This document shows, in pieces, positions 33,200 to 56,200 of a stretch of 64,000 bases of DNA. The notes under the pieces were generated by a model, which was not told the DNA's origin, did not search any database, and was given only the letters and a program-made list of their open reading frames with translations. The position numbers and the translations under genes were made by a program. Origin of the DNA: Phoronis australis (taxonomy: Eukaryota; Phoronida; Phoronidae); contig NMRA01000469.1 of the NCBI GenBank assembly GCA_002633005.1, positions 269,873-333,872 of the forward strand, written 5' to 3'. Every line of letters starts with the position of its first letter. Position 1 is the stretch's first letter.

Positions 33200-33850
33200 C
33201 AGCTAGTTGTATACAGACTATTGTCAAAATACAGCTGGGGAACAATGTGTGTTGAGCTCCGTGAGAACCCGAAATTTCGCACAGCCTGGTCTGCTCGTCA
33301 CACCTCGTCGTGACTGAACTAGTAGAGCTAACGACCGGCGAGGGTGCATGCAAAATCTAGGAGTCAACCAACACTCACCTTGCCTCTTGGAGTTGTTTAA
33401 GTGAAAAACAATCTAATAAACGTCATTTTCCTGCATAATTCTCCGCCATTACCGAAAATTCGTTGTTTTCAGTGAAAAATACGCTCGTTACACGCGCACG
33501 CACGCACCCCGGCATTTCCTAAAATTTTGCGACATCCGTCTCGCCGGAGATGATGACAGCCTAGTAGCAGCAAAGTTTATTCTGAAATTCGATTTGCTGA
33601 TATTAAAATACTAAAAACTTAACGAAATGAAACCAGTTCCGATAATTTATTGTGACCTGTACACAATCTCGTGGAAGAGAAAACAGTAAATTGAAGAATC
33701 GGGGGAAAAGGAACTGTCAATCGTTGACGCAAAATTTCATAGCGCCGAAACCTGACGCAAAAGATGGCACCTCAACTTTAGCAGCAGAATAACGGTAGAA
33801 CGCCACTTTTTCCAACACCGATAAATAATTTAGTGTACGTTGTTCCAGCC
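33200..33850 (+). repeat. Sequence homologous (inverted) to the core of the 48.6-50.0 kb transposon
   Basis: Read in reverse complement it aligns along its length with about 49200-49800. Shared landmarks are gttgagctcc, tttttcac-acaatctaat, cctaaaattttgcgacat, attctgaaattcg-tttgct, ggaactggtttcatt (reverse), and ccgataaataatttag. The terminal inverted repeats of that element are not visible here, so this is a truncated or different family member. Confidence 0.7.
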
Positions 33851-34507
33851 GTCCGTGGGATGCCCGAGGTCCACTTTACCATGTCCCAGAGGCGTGCTCT
33901 CCACCAGAAACACCTTTCTGTTTGTGAAGACACTGATGTACTTCGGTATTAATTTTGTAAAGTTTTTCATTAAGACGACAAACAGAACAGAGATCCTCAC
34001 AGTAAACTCGAACGCAGGCAGAAAAAATGGTAGAAAATTCTAAGCCCACTGGCAAAACGTCACTTCCGGAATAGCCTAGGGCATGCCACTAATTGATTTA
34101 ATTACGGGAAGTCGTAATTAACTAAAAATTTTCTAGGATAATCAAAAAACCGTATTTTTACCCAAAAATGCCATGCCACAAAGGTTGCTTTCTCCTTCAA
34201 ACTGTGCGGATTTCCCTTAAAAAATGTTCTCGGTTTCACTGAGAAATGGGTCTTTGAGATAAAAATCAAGTCCCTAAAAATATGCCCATTTATCGGCCGT
34301 TTGTGTTGGCAAAACTTTGCTAAGTTGAATGGCCGCGAGGAATTTTTCCTCAGACTCGCCGGGTAACGCGGTTGCATGATATTTCACGATGTGAGTGGGT
34401 GTGATAATTTTCCACATTTCTCGACGCTAGGTGCGCTGCATATCGAGCTTGCTGTGCCATCTCTGATAAACAGACAGCGAGAGCCTGAACTTCGTTTCGA
34501 AGCTGGC
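33851..34507. promoter_or_regulatory. 5' flank of the C1orf50 orthologue
   Basis: Upstream region of the C1orf50 start codon. No TATA box at a convincing distance; 34380-34500 has moderate CG content. Transcription start not determinable from sequence alone. Confidence 0.3.
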
Positions 34508-46142
<11,635 letters not shown>

Positions 46143-46448
46143 CTAGCTGACGATGTTCTGTGATGGTGACTGTATACATTGTGCATTTAAGTTGAATGAA
46201 ATGATCATTGAATGTAATAATTCATGAATTAAAGGACTGTAGTCATGTTCCTTCAACCACTATGATGTGTTTCTTTGTATGTAGGTTTCATAAATGCTAT
46301 ACCAGTCTGGAGATTCAATGCGAAATTAAAGTTAATTCAGAATTTGAGAAGCACAAGTCCTCAGCACTTAGTTCTTCACAAAATAAATTTTCAATGATAC
46401 TTGAACAGTTACACTGTGCTGTACCATAAACTGCTATCATGTCTGTGG

Positions 46449-46454
46449 AAATAA
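46449..46454 (+). terminator. Polyadenylation signal AATAAA for C1orf50
   Basis: AATAAA 307 bases after the stop codon. An earlier AATAAA (about 46382) could also be used. Confidence 0.55.
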
Positions 46455-47456
46455 AGTTGTCTTCCGTTATCTGAACTGTATGAATAATAGGGCAAAATAA
46501 TTGAAGCAAATTATGTTTAAGGTATCGACTTAAATTCTTATTGCATACTTCATCTATGGGATGTAAAGCGCACCAGTTCTCAGACGCTGCTTTGTTCGAC
46601 AGAGTAGTAATGATCAACACACCTAGGATCTTATTTAGCAAATTACAAATCAAAACTTCAGGAAACTCACTAATTCTCGCGCTATTTTGCAAAGATCCCT
46701 TCCTTGTTCTGGGGAATGATAACAGACTTGTTCCTGCGAGAATTGTTAACCTCTATTAGTGTACCATAGAACTTAGGGGCCCAGTGCCTGGTTGCATAAA
46801 ACAGTATTGGTACCAAATAGCGACTCGACCAAGTTCCTTAAATCTTGCGTTTTTGAAAATACCGGATTGTCTTGTCATATACCATTTTAGTTTCACTACT
46901 AAGTCAATTTTTGACTTGTGTAACAAATCGAGTTAACTATACATTGAATTCTAAATGTTTTTGAAAATAAGTAGGTAGCTCTTCATGCAACATTCGTTAT
47001 ACAAGGACCAAGCCCCCATTTATTTTCATTGAACTGAGGACTCCAACAGAGGAGTTCACAAAAAATATAAAATGATAGAAAAAGATTACACCAGTCGGCA
47101 AAGAACGGCACAATTACACAAAAGATTTATGGAACTTAGCAGTCTCCATTTGGGATCCTTTCATGCAACTGGGCACTGGACCACTTTTCATTCTTAAGTT
47201 TGCATTTGTAATGTGCCGACTAGATGGACCATTGCATCCCTTTGATGTTCCTCAATGGACTTTTGTAATGAGTGTAAACATGAATATTGGTCAGTGAAGT
47301 CCAGTAAGTTCTTTTTACTCATAATGCAGTTGTTGTTATTCAGCATTTCTCATTTGAACAGCTGAAAGCTACTGAATAGCAGTTGGCAGTAGCTACAATG
47401 GCAGCATGTGAAATCTTAACATTAATAGCAAGACAACAAAATTGAATAAAAATATA
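46455..47456. other. Intergenic space between convergent genes
   Basis: No exon or repeat recognised. The minus ORF 46315-46692 has no recognisable domain. Confidence 0.5.
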
Positions 47457-47462
47457 TTTATT
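47457..47462 (-). terminator. Candidate polyadenylation signal (AATAAA) for LPCAT3
   Basis: AATAAA on the minus strand about 2.65 kb beyond the LPCAT3 stop codon. If used, the 3' UTR, or a further 3' exon and intron, would span the transposon at 48613-50028. Nothing closer looks as good, but AT-rich DNA makes such signals common. Confidence 0.3.
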
Positions 47463-48612
47463 TAAAGTAAAGAAGTGCATGAAAACAGTTTATAGTTTAT
47501 AATTATAATAATAACAGGCTGTCACACGATTCAAATATCAATGAACAAAGCTTCAGTAAACATTTCCAAGAGAACTTAAAAATTACAAAGTTTCCTTTTG
47601 AACATCACGGCTATAGCCCGCAGCAGAACTTGGAATGTTTTTGAAGAGCATCATCAAAGTAATTCACAATCTACTTGGCCTTGCATATCAACGCAATCTC
47701 CACAAAATAACACACCAACAAATTAGAAACACAATCGACCTAATTCCAACAAACAATTAAGACACCAGACAAGTTGACTCCCGTGATCAAATTTTCTTCA
47801 TTATCCAATCAAATAACAGAAGTGAGAGACGTATAATGTGAACATCAGAATTCTCATGAACAGTGAATGCTCGGCGATTGTGCTATGAATAATTATAGTA
47901 AATTTCTAAATTCATCATTAGGGTATTGACTTATTGCTCCTTAATTGCAATTAGCAACTACTAATTAACTGAAGTGAACTCATAAGTACTGCAAAATTAG
48001 AGTTAACAAACGCTCGCATCATTAAATAGGTACAGGTGATTGCAACTGAACACGCACTATAACAACTCGACAAATAGCACCTTTTAATAAGCATTGACTG
48101 TTGAAGACAACAGCTACACTTTAAAGTTATGCAGCACACAGCTCCGTTATGCACTCCTTCACAAGTCACCAATTCTAATGCTGTTTCCAAAGCTTAGAGC
48201 ACTGTCTAGTCTGAATGTAGCCTGCAAATAATACAAGATAGCAACAGAATTGTAAAAATGATGAGTTAAAGGAAATAAATACTTCAAACATAATTCATTA
48301 TTACAGTCAAACCTGCACTGAACCTGACTTATAACATTCCTTTGTTTATGACAATGCACTCCACAAGTACCATGAGGACAATTATGTTGTATAGAAGTTG
48401 GTTTGGTTGCAGCGAACTAATCTGTGATGGCGTGACCCAGAATGTTTTTAAACTTTCAGGAGGTAGTTGTAAAATGGAACAACTGTACTTGGAAAAATTC
48501 TTATGCCTTCTGACAAGACTTGAAGCCTAATCAGACGGACTGAAAAGACCCAGATTTAAAGATGCTGTTTTTCAATAACAGTTGTCTCCAAGAAGGCAGT
48601 TCTTTTAAATAA
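47463..48612. other. Probable 3' UTR or flank of LPCAT3
   Basis: No coding exon recognised on either strand. Confidence 0.4.
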
Positions 48613-50028
48613 CACAGGTGAGAAACAACATGACCGCCGGTCCTCTTAAAATGAACCGACTCACACAGGACCTCCGGGGATCAAATGGGACCGTCGCACC
48701 AGAAAATGGTACTGACAAACCTAAAAACATGACTGCCCCACCAGAAAGCAGGACCGCCGGGGACTGAACATGACCGCCGGGGATTGAAACTGCAATGACA
48801 AACAAGCTAAGATTTATTATCGGTAGGCCTACACAGATCATACAATGGAGCTATATACGTATGCATATGCAGGTCTTGTGCCAGTTAATCCAACGAAATC
48901 TTTTGTGTGCTACAGGACACTTCGCTTTGTAACACGCGGCGCTTTTGAGTTTTAACCACAAACCAACCACGTTGCACGCTTTTGAGCTAAATAATTATAA
49001 CTTTATCCACTGCTTAAGTTTTAGAACAAAATGAAAATCGTTTTCTCCAATGTGATGTTTTAGTCAAAAAAATAACAAAAAATAGGCGTTCTGGTTCTCC
49101 GGTGAAACATCATAACTAGCCTTTGTGCGGCAAAGCAGTATACTAAATATACAGCTTGGCGCCGATGTGGGTAAAACACAGCACATACGAAATCTTCACT
49201 GAATTAGTGTTATTAACGACACTCTTCCTAGAGTAAACTAAATTATTTATCGGCACTCGCCAGGAAAATTTGTCGTTCTTTTAGGTTGGTTTACATTGAC
49301 CAGTTCCTTTTTTCACCGATTCTTCAGTCAGCTCTTCTTCTCTTCTACGAGATTGCGTACATGGCACAAAAAATTATCGGAACTGGTTTCATTTTGTCAT
49401 AAGCTTTTAGTATTTTAATACTAGCAAACCGAATTTCAGAACAAATCGGTACTGTTTCGAAGTTGAGTCATCATCTTCCGAAAGATGTCGCAAAATTTTA
49501 GGAAATGGCGCGTGCTCATGTTACGAGCGTGACAAACTTTTGTTACAATAGGCAAACAAATGATGTTCATTAGATTGTTTTTCACTCAAGCGGCTGCAAC
49601 CTACAAGGTTAGTGTTCATTGACTCCTAGATTTGGCATGTGCCTGCTCCGCTTGCTAGCTCTACATGTCGATATAAGTTTCACGTGACGAGGTGATGAGC
49701 AGAACTATACCCGGGCTGTGGGAAATTTCGGGGATGTAATGGAGCTCAATAACGCAGTGCTACCAAGTTTTATTTTTGTGAGTCTTTTCACAGCTAGCTG
49801 ACCGGTTACGTCATAACCCGCAGTATCATACAAAGGCCTTGATAACTACATTTTGTCCGGTGGTCATGTTCAGTCCCCGGCGGTTCTGTTTTGTGGTGGG
49901 GTGGTCATGTTTTTAGGTGCGTCAGTCCCATTTTCTGGTGCGGCGGTACCATTTGATTCCCGGAGGTCCTGTTTTGGGTGAGTCAGTCAGATTTAGAGGA
50001 CCGGCGGTCATGTTGTTTCTCACCCGTG
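48613..50028. mobile_element. Non-autonomous DNA transposon with about 175-bp terminal inverted repeats
   Basis: Left end cacaggtgagaaacaacatg (48613) and right end catgttgtttctcacccgtg (to 50028) begin inverted repeats of about 175 bp that continue in register (ctccgggg..tcaaatggga; agaaaatggtactgac; ctaaaaacatgac; ccgccggggactgaacatg). The 5-base flank AATAA occurs on both sides (48608-48612 and 50029-50033), a likely target-site duplication. Inside the repeats, GACCGCCGG-like units recur. The 1.06-kb centre has no transposase ORF. Part of the centre (about 49200-49800) is homologous to 33200-33850. The element lies 85 bp downstream of the LPCAT3 stop codon. Confidence 0.9.
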
Positions 50029-50112
50029 AATAATATAAGTTTAAAAATTACTGACTGTAGCGATGAAAAAGAAACATAAATGCTCGATTCAAAACAAGCG
50101 CAGCCAGAAAAA

Positions 50113-50271
50113 TCACTTTTTACAATTTCCATTCACGTACTTGTTGTGGTTGACAACATCAATGTGCTCTTGCCTCACTCTTGCTGTCTTGAGTGTGATT
50201 GAAATCAGCAGGGACACCACTGGCCAGCACATGAACAAGATGTGACCGATGAAGTAAATGGAGGAATAAAA
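50113..50271 (-). CDS. LPCAT3: LPCAT3 last recognised exon, with stop
   Basis: Acceptor tttttcag|TTTTATTCC; TGA at 50115-50113. SSIYFIGHILFM is the conserved last membrane segment. The frame ends ...NHNKYVNGNCKK. A possible donor (CAACAA|GTACGTG, about 50138) lies inside and would replace the last residues by a downstream exon; the human protein ends in a KKxx ER signal that this end lacks. Confidence 0.88.
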   Translation of the reverse strand, partial: FYSSIYFIGHILFMCWPVVSLLISITLKTARVRQEHIDVVNHNKYVNGNCKK

Positions 50272-53200
50272 CTGAAAAATAAGACATATCAACTATAAGA
50301 ATGCCTTATTTTGTCTTACTGTAGGAGTCCAAGACAAAGGCAACAGAGAGCATCTGATCAAAACAGACCACAACAATGCCAGTGATAGAGGCCAAGCCCA
50401 TTGTGAATGAAAACATCAATTATGAATTTCCGGGATTGTTTGATTTAACTGAAATGCAGTTGCCATCTAGACCAATCACTCACTGCGTAACGTACGGGGA
50501 CAGTACCAAGTAACACATGACTTCAAAACAAGTGTTGCTTCTCTCTCATTCTCACAGCAAGTATTACATAAAACTGCATCTCTAGAAATTTTGGAACCAC
50601 TGTGCGTTTAATGTTTACAGCTCTGACCATAACCACATTCTTCCATAAAATGCCCAATAGATGCGGACACTGAAATATGGCTGACAGGGACGAATACTCA
50701 ACGACCCACCATATTTTTAGTCAGAGCTCAGTTGAACAAAAGAGTTGAAGAATAAAGAAATTTAATTGTTCAGGTTGGAAATTCTCAATCAAGACTAAAA
50801 TATTTATTATAACTTTTCAGCTGTCACAAGCAACCATGATAAAATGCAGACCACTAGACTTGGCGTTGTGGACTGGGCTGTCGCATAAATTACTAATAAC
50901 TTCCAGAACATTAAGGAATCTACATCTCTAAGTTGGTATTTATACATTATAGTTATCGACCATAGCATTAACTGACAAACTATTGAATGCCAGTGAGAGT
51001 TGACTACATTTACCTTCCAGCACATATCTGAAGTAAGTAACACAAAGCTGGCCAATGGGTAGGCAAGGAATGTGTGGAGAAATAGCTTCTTGAGAACAAA
51101 CGCAACTGGCTTCACGACAGGATGAACAAAGAATGAGGCCACTGCAGGCTGCTTCTGAACCAGTCTGGTCACCTGCAGGGCAACAACGAGATACAAATGC
51201 AAGCATACCTTGAAATCCATGCACTTGAAGGAGACATGGCAGTTTACCTTATAATATACCGATTTGCCACAAAACAAAACAAAACATAATCAAAAAAAAA
51301 TTAAAATTAAATAATTATGTTCAACAGGATCATGGTACTCACTAAAAATCCTTAAGCACTCATCTTTGAGATCCCTGCCTTCTTGAAGAATGGTGTAATG
51401 ATCACAATGGTGCAATGATTACTCATGGTGTAATGATTACAATGGTGTAATGATTACTTATGGTGTAATGATTACAATGGTGCAATGATTACTTATGGTG
51501 TAATGATTACAATGGTGTAATGATTACAATGGTGCAATGATTACTTATGGTGTAATGATTACATTGGTGCAATGATTACTTATGGTGTAATGATTACAAT
51601 GGTGTAATGATTACAATGGTGGGACAGGTGGAGCTTCCCACTGGGCTGTTGTGAGATCTGAACAATACTAGCAATTCACACAATAGACACAGCAAACCTG
51701 CCTCTCCATGTCTATTGTGAAATCTGTCCAATACTAGCAATCCACACAATAGACACAGCAAACCTGTCTCTCCATGTCTATTGGGATATCTGAACAATAC
51801 TACCAGTCCACACAATAGANTACTTATGGTGTAATGATTACAATGGTGTAATGATTACAATGGTGGGACAGGTGGAGCTTCCCACTGGGCTGTTGTGAGA
51901 TCTGAACAATACTAGCAATTCACACAATAGACACAGCAAACCTGCCACCTCCATGTCTATTGTGAAATCTGACCAATACTAGCAATCCACACAATAGACA
52001 CAGCAAACCTGTCTCTCCATGTCTATTGGGATATCTGACCAATACTAGCAATCCACACAACAGACACAGCAAATCTGCCACCTCAGTGTTTATTGTGAGA
52101 TCTGAACAATACTACCAATCCACACAACAGACACAGCAAATCTGCCACCTCAGTGTCTATTGTGAGATCTGACCAATACTAGCAATCCACACAATAGACA
52201 CAGCAAACCTGCCATCTACATGTCTATTGAGTGACAGATTCAACACTTGAATGAAGATGACCTCCTTGACGGCCCTTTTCAAACAGTTCTTTTACCTCAA
52301 AATTTTCAACGTTCTAATTAACGACCTTGCATGTGAATAGTCACAATGGTTATGACAATGTTGAAATTTTAGCAGGAACAAGAACTGGTTTGAAAGAGAC
52401 TTCAAGGAAACCAGCTTCATAAGGACATTGAATTCATCACTCAATAAACACAGAGGGGGGCAAGTTTGCTCTATTTACTACTTGGAACGCAAGTATTCAT
52501 TGTATCTCGCGAAAGCACACCAGGAGGCTCCACCTGTCCCACCATAAGTCATTCCACCATTTCTCAAGAAGGGAGCAGGATGTTCCCACGGGCTTAGGAT
52601 TTTTAGTAAGTATGGCAGCTCAATTGAACAGATTCGATTTCATATCTTTTTGATAACAAACCTTCCAAGATAAACAGACTTACGTCTCAAGAAAATAAAA
52701 CACACTACTTAAAGAACATTCTGCATTGGGTAAATTAAAATAGTTTTGAGCACTCACATCAGTTTCAAACTTCATAATGAAGAACTCCAGTAAGAAATTG
52801 TTGAAGTATCCGGTGTGTAATCCATGCCAGAGAGCTAGGTAAAACAGGGTGATGCATTGAGAAACATTGCGGTTCCCCAAAAACTTGAGCCGTTTGAACA
52901 CGTACCTAGAATGAACAAATGAAGTGTATGAATTGACTACATCACTGCTACTACTACCATCAAAACATCCACTGTATGTCATCCTAGCATTGAATTTTAA
53001 AAATAACAACATGCCAAGTACATATCTACAGCATGTATTGACAAATTGAGATGCATTGGATATGTGCAAATGTTAAGGCCAACAGTTCAAAAACTTAAGG
53101 TTATCTCAAACCTTATTTAATGGCCTTCATTCAAACTTGTTTATCAAAAAAACTAAGCTCTGTCAACTAGTAAAAGTATATATTTTCTGAAAGAACAAAG

Positions 53201-56200
53201 ACAAGGAAATATAAATACTTTTTGTATTTTGATTTTTCCATATTTTCATGATTTCCAGAGAAAATTGGCTATTTTCTTACAAGAAATTAAGAAACAAGAG
53301 CAACCCAAAATGTTCAAATGTGCTCGAAATAGCACCACAAATGGTGTGCTTCTATGGGCATTTTTAGTATCCAACCCATCCGAATTGAGAAGGGGGCGTA
53401 GTCTCTGTAAAATGCAAATATTTGCCAAATTTCATGAAAATAAGCCAAGGAACTCCTAAGATACAGAGGCAAACGTAAAAAACAGCTGCTACTAGGGGGC
53501 AGAGCTATAGTCCAATTGGTCTGAAACTGATCCATCGTCACCTGTTGCCATCCCTATAGAAGCCCATTGGCCAAATTTTGCAAAGATCTTTCAAAAGGTA
53601 AAAAAACATTTTGCCACTAGGGGGCACCGTGGTATCTAGATCAGTTCAATACTCGTTACCGTTTGTCAACGGCTCCATAGGAATACATCTTTCAAATTTC
53701 ACAAAGCTCCTTCAAAGGGTTAAGGAGATACCTCTGCAGACGCAAAAAAATCACCACTAGGAGGTGACACAATAGTCCGACCCCACCGGAAGTCAATGTA
53801 AAGAGGATTAACATAACTATGTTACAAAATAAAAACACGAAATATCAGTAAAATCGTTAGCTTCCATTTTGTGACATTTCTCCAACATTTCTTGCTCTGA
53901 CTTTGACAATGATGTCAAAGTCACTTGCAGTTGCCCCACCTGTGGGGAACAACTGATATTGTGTGTTTGGTCATTCAAATATTTTCTGGCATAACATCAT
54001 CTGCTCTAAACGGCCAATCATAAGTCAGAAGAGACTCTACATCCAATCACAAACAGGGAACAACTCTCAAACATACTTTGCCATCCATGCATTGGTGTTG
54101 ACATTGAATGCATTGATCACTTTCTGAAATGTATCTGCCGTTTCATATTTCCAGAACCTGATGTTAGCGCAGCCATTCCAAAGTGAGCGGCCAGTAGAGT
54201 CTACACCATTATAGGTCAGCCCAGCTATGGTGCACGCCCCTTCCTTGAAACACAATGAAAACAGATCACGAGTTATGGGGAAGATGACTTAATTTTAAAC
54301 GAATTAGAAAATTGGAATCATATCATTAATTTTTTTCATAGACTAGTTGAGTGCAAATCAATGAACTGTACAAAAACAACATGACATGGCACGTTTTTCA
54401 AAAAAGCGAGCCTAACTTTATTGCACATGATCACTGACACAAAATTATAAAAAGTCACAGCCATTCCATCCACACAGCTTGGAATGACCGATTCAAAAAA
54501 GACAAAAAAGACAAAAATTTTCCAGGTGAATATTGTTCCACAAATAGAAAATTTAAGTGAAATAAAAAGTTTTTGCATGAATGAAGTCAAAATAATGATA
54601 AAAAAGATAGTAATAAAGTGAAAACTGGAAATCAAATAAAAGGAAATTGAAGCCAAAAAACGAGAAAATCCTCTTAAAAAAAGGAAAATTCCAAGCCCTG
54701 CATGTAGCACTCTATTAATATCACTACGCTTGACTTGATGCAACAATCACACTTATCCAGGAAATTATTAAGTTTTATGTCGCCCTGCAGTCCTGGTGAA
54801 CTCTGACAATACTACAGAGACAGACCAGAGGAATACTGTTGAACTTCCAATTAACTAACAAATTTCCATACCGCAATAAGCCAGACTCCCACATATTTGT
54901 AGAGGGTAAACTTGCCCCACAACATCAGGTAGCCCAACTTCCACCAAAGAGGCTTCATCTAGACAGTTATAATAAAACAAATACATGTTCAGGAGAATCC
55001 AAGGACACGACCTCAGTAGCTTACAAAATCAAAATAAGAACAAACAATTTTAATTGTCTTAAAAGAAGACAAGAGTAAAATAATTAAGTGAAGATAATTA
55101 TGAACTAGATGAACTTGGATATCATCAACAAATGTACAAAATATCAAAGTGATCTGTGTTCAATTGCGCGACTAATGTCAAATTAAAAACATCAGGCCAA
55201 AAATGAAATATCAAAGTGAAGCTCGCTTATTTCAGTCTATGCTCAATGTGGCCTCCATCTTCCTCCACGACTAAATGGAGCCGCTTCTTCCAACCAGAAA
55301 TGGTATTCCGTATTTCTTCCATCAAGATTTCCTCCCATGACATAATATCATATCTTTTAACTCCTGCTCAGTCAATTTGTCTCTCATTTCCTGGTAAACT
55401 TTCTCCTTCAGAGTCCCATATGGCATAGTCCATTGGATTGTAGTTAAAACTGAGCGGAGGCCACTCATTCTTTTTGATGAATTTTGGTGTGGCCTCCTTC
55501 AGATGAGCCTGGGTCAACTTGCTCATGTGCGAAGGAACCCCATCTTGGTGAAACACATAGTAATTGTTTCCAGGATAAAGTCGCCTAAAATCCGGGAGAT
55601 TCTCATCCAATAACTGCATGTAGCGATGACTGGTAAGTTTGGTTCTATGAGTGTCAATAAAATGAATATTTGTTTATCCTTCCCAAGATACTCCAGTGGA
55701 AACCATTACTTTTTTGAAAAANAACTAGATGAACTTGGATATCATCAACAAATGTACAAAATATCAAAGTGATCTGTGTTCAATTGCGCGACTAATGTCA
55801 AATTAAAAACATCAGGCCAAAAATGAAATATCAAAGTGAAGCTCGCTTATTTCAGTCTATGCTCAATGTGGCCTCCATCTTCCTCCACGACTAAATGGAG
55901 CCGCTTCTTCCAACCAGAAATGGTATTCCGTATTTCTTCCATCAAGATTTCCTCCCATGACATAATATCATATCTTTTAACTCCTGCTCAGTCAATTTGC
56001 CTCTCATTTCCCAGTAAACATTCTCCTTCAGAGTCCCATATGGCATAGTACATTGGATTGCAGTTAAAACTGAGCGGAGGCCACTCATTCTTTTTGATGA
56101 ATTTTGCTGTGGCCTCCTCCAGATGAGCCTGGGTCAACTTGCTCGTGTGCGAAGGAACCCCATCTTGGTGAAACACATAGTAATTGTTTCCAGGATAAAG

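Larger units (their letters stand above)
51336..52613. mobile_element. Foldback element with minisatellite expansion in one arm
   Basis: Outer inverted ends tactcactaaaaatcc (51336) and ggatttttagtaagta (to 52613). The right arm (about 52350-52613) pairs with scattered parts of the left arm: gaatggtg...aatg, gggacaggtggagc, gtgagat-acaatactagc-atagacacagcaaac-tgcc, tgtctattgagtgac, atgaag-tttccttga-tcaaac-agttc and aaaattttcaac near the centre (about 52335). In the left arm the first unit is expanded to a 17-18-bp array (51389-51618) and the second to a roughly 65-bp array (51620-52230). No ORF. Located in an LPCAT3 intron. Confidence 0.8.

Noticed and set aside
50807-51277. 156-codon minus ORF as a separate gene
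   Set aside because: Its core is the LPCAT3 exon 51172-51014 read into both introns; splice sites and phase show the true limits.
54067-54080. Donor TAT|GTTTGA for the LPCAT3 exon
   Set aside because: It breaks the reading frame into the next exon; AA|GTATGT three bases upstream keeps the frame and is the better consensus.
54336-54746. 136-codon F/I-rich minus ORF (membrane protein?)
   Set aside because: Translation of A/T-rich intron DNA; hydrophobicity comes from TTT/ATT runs, and it has no place in the LPCAT3 alignment.
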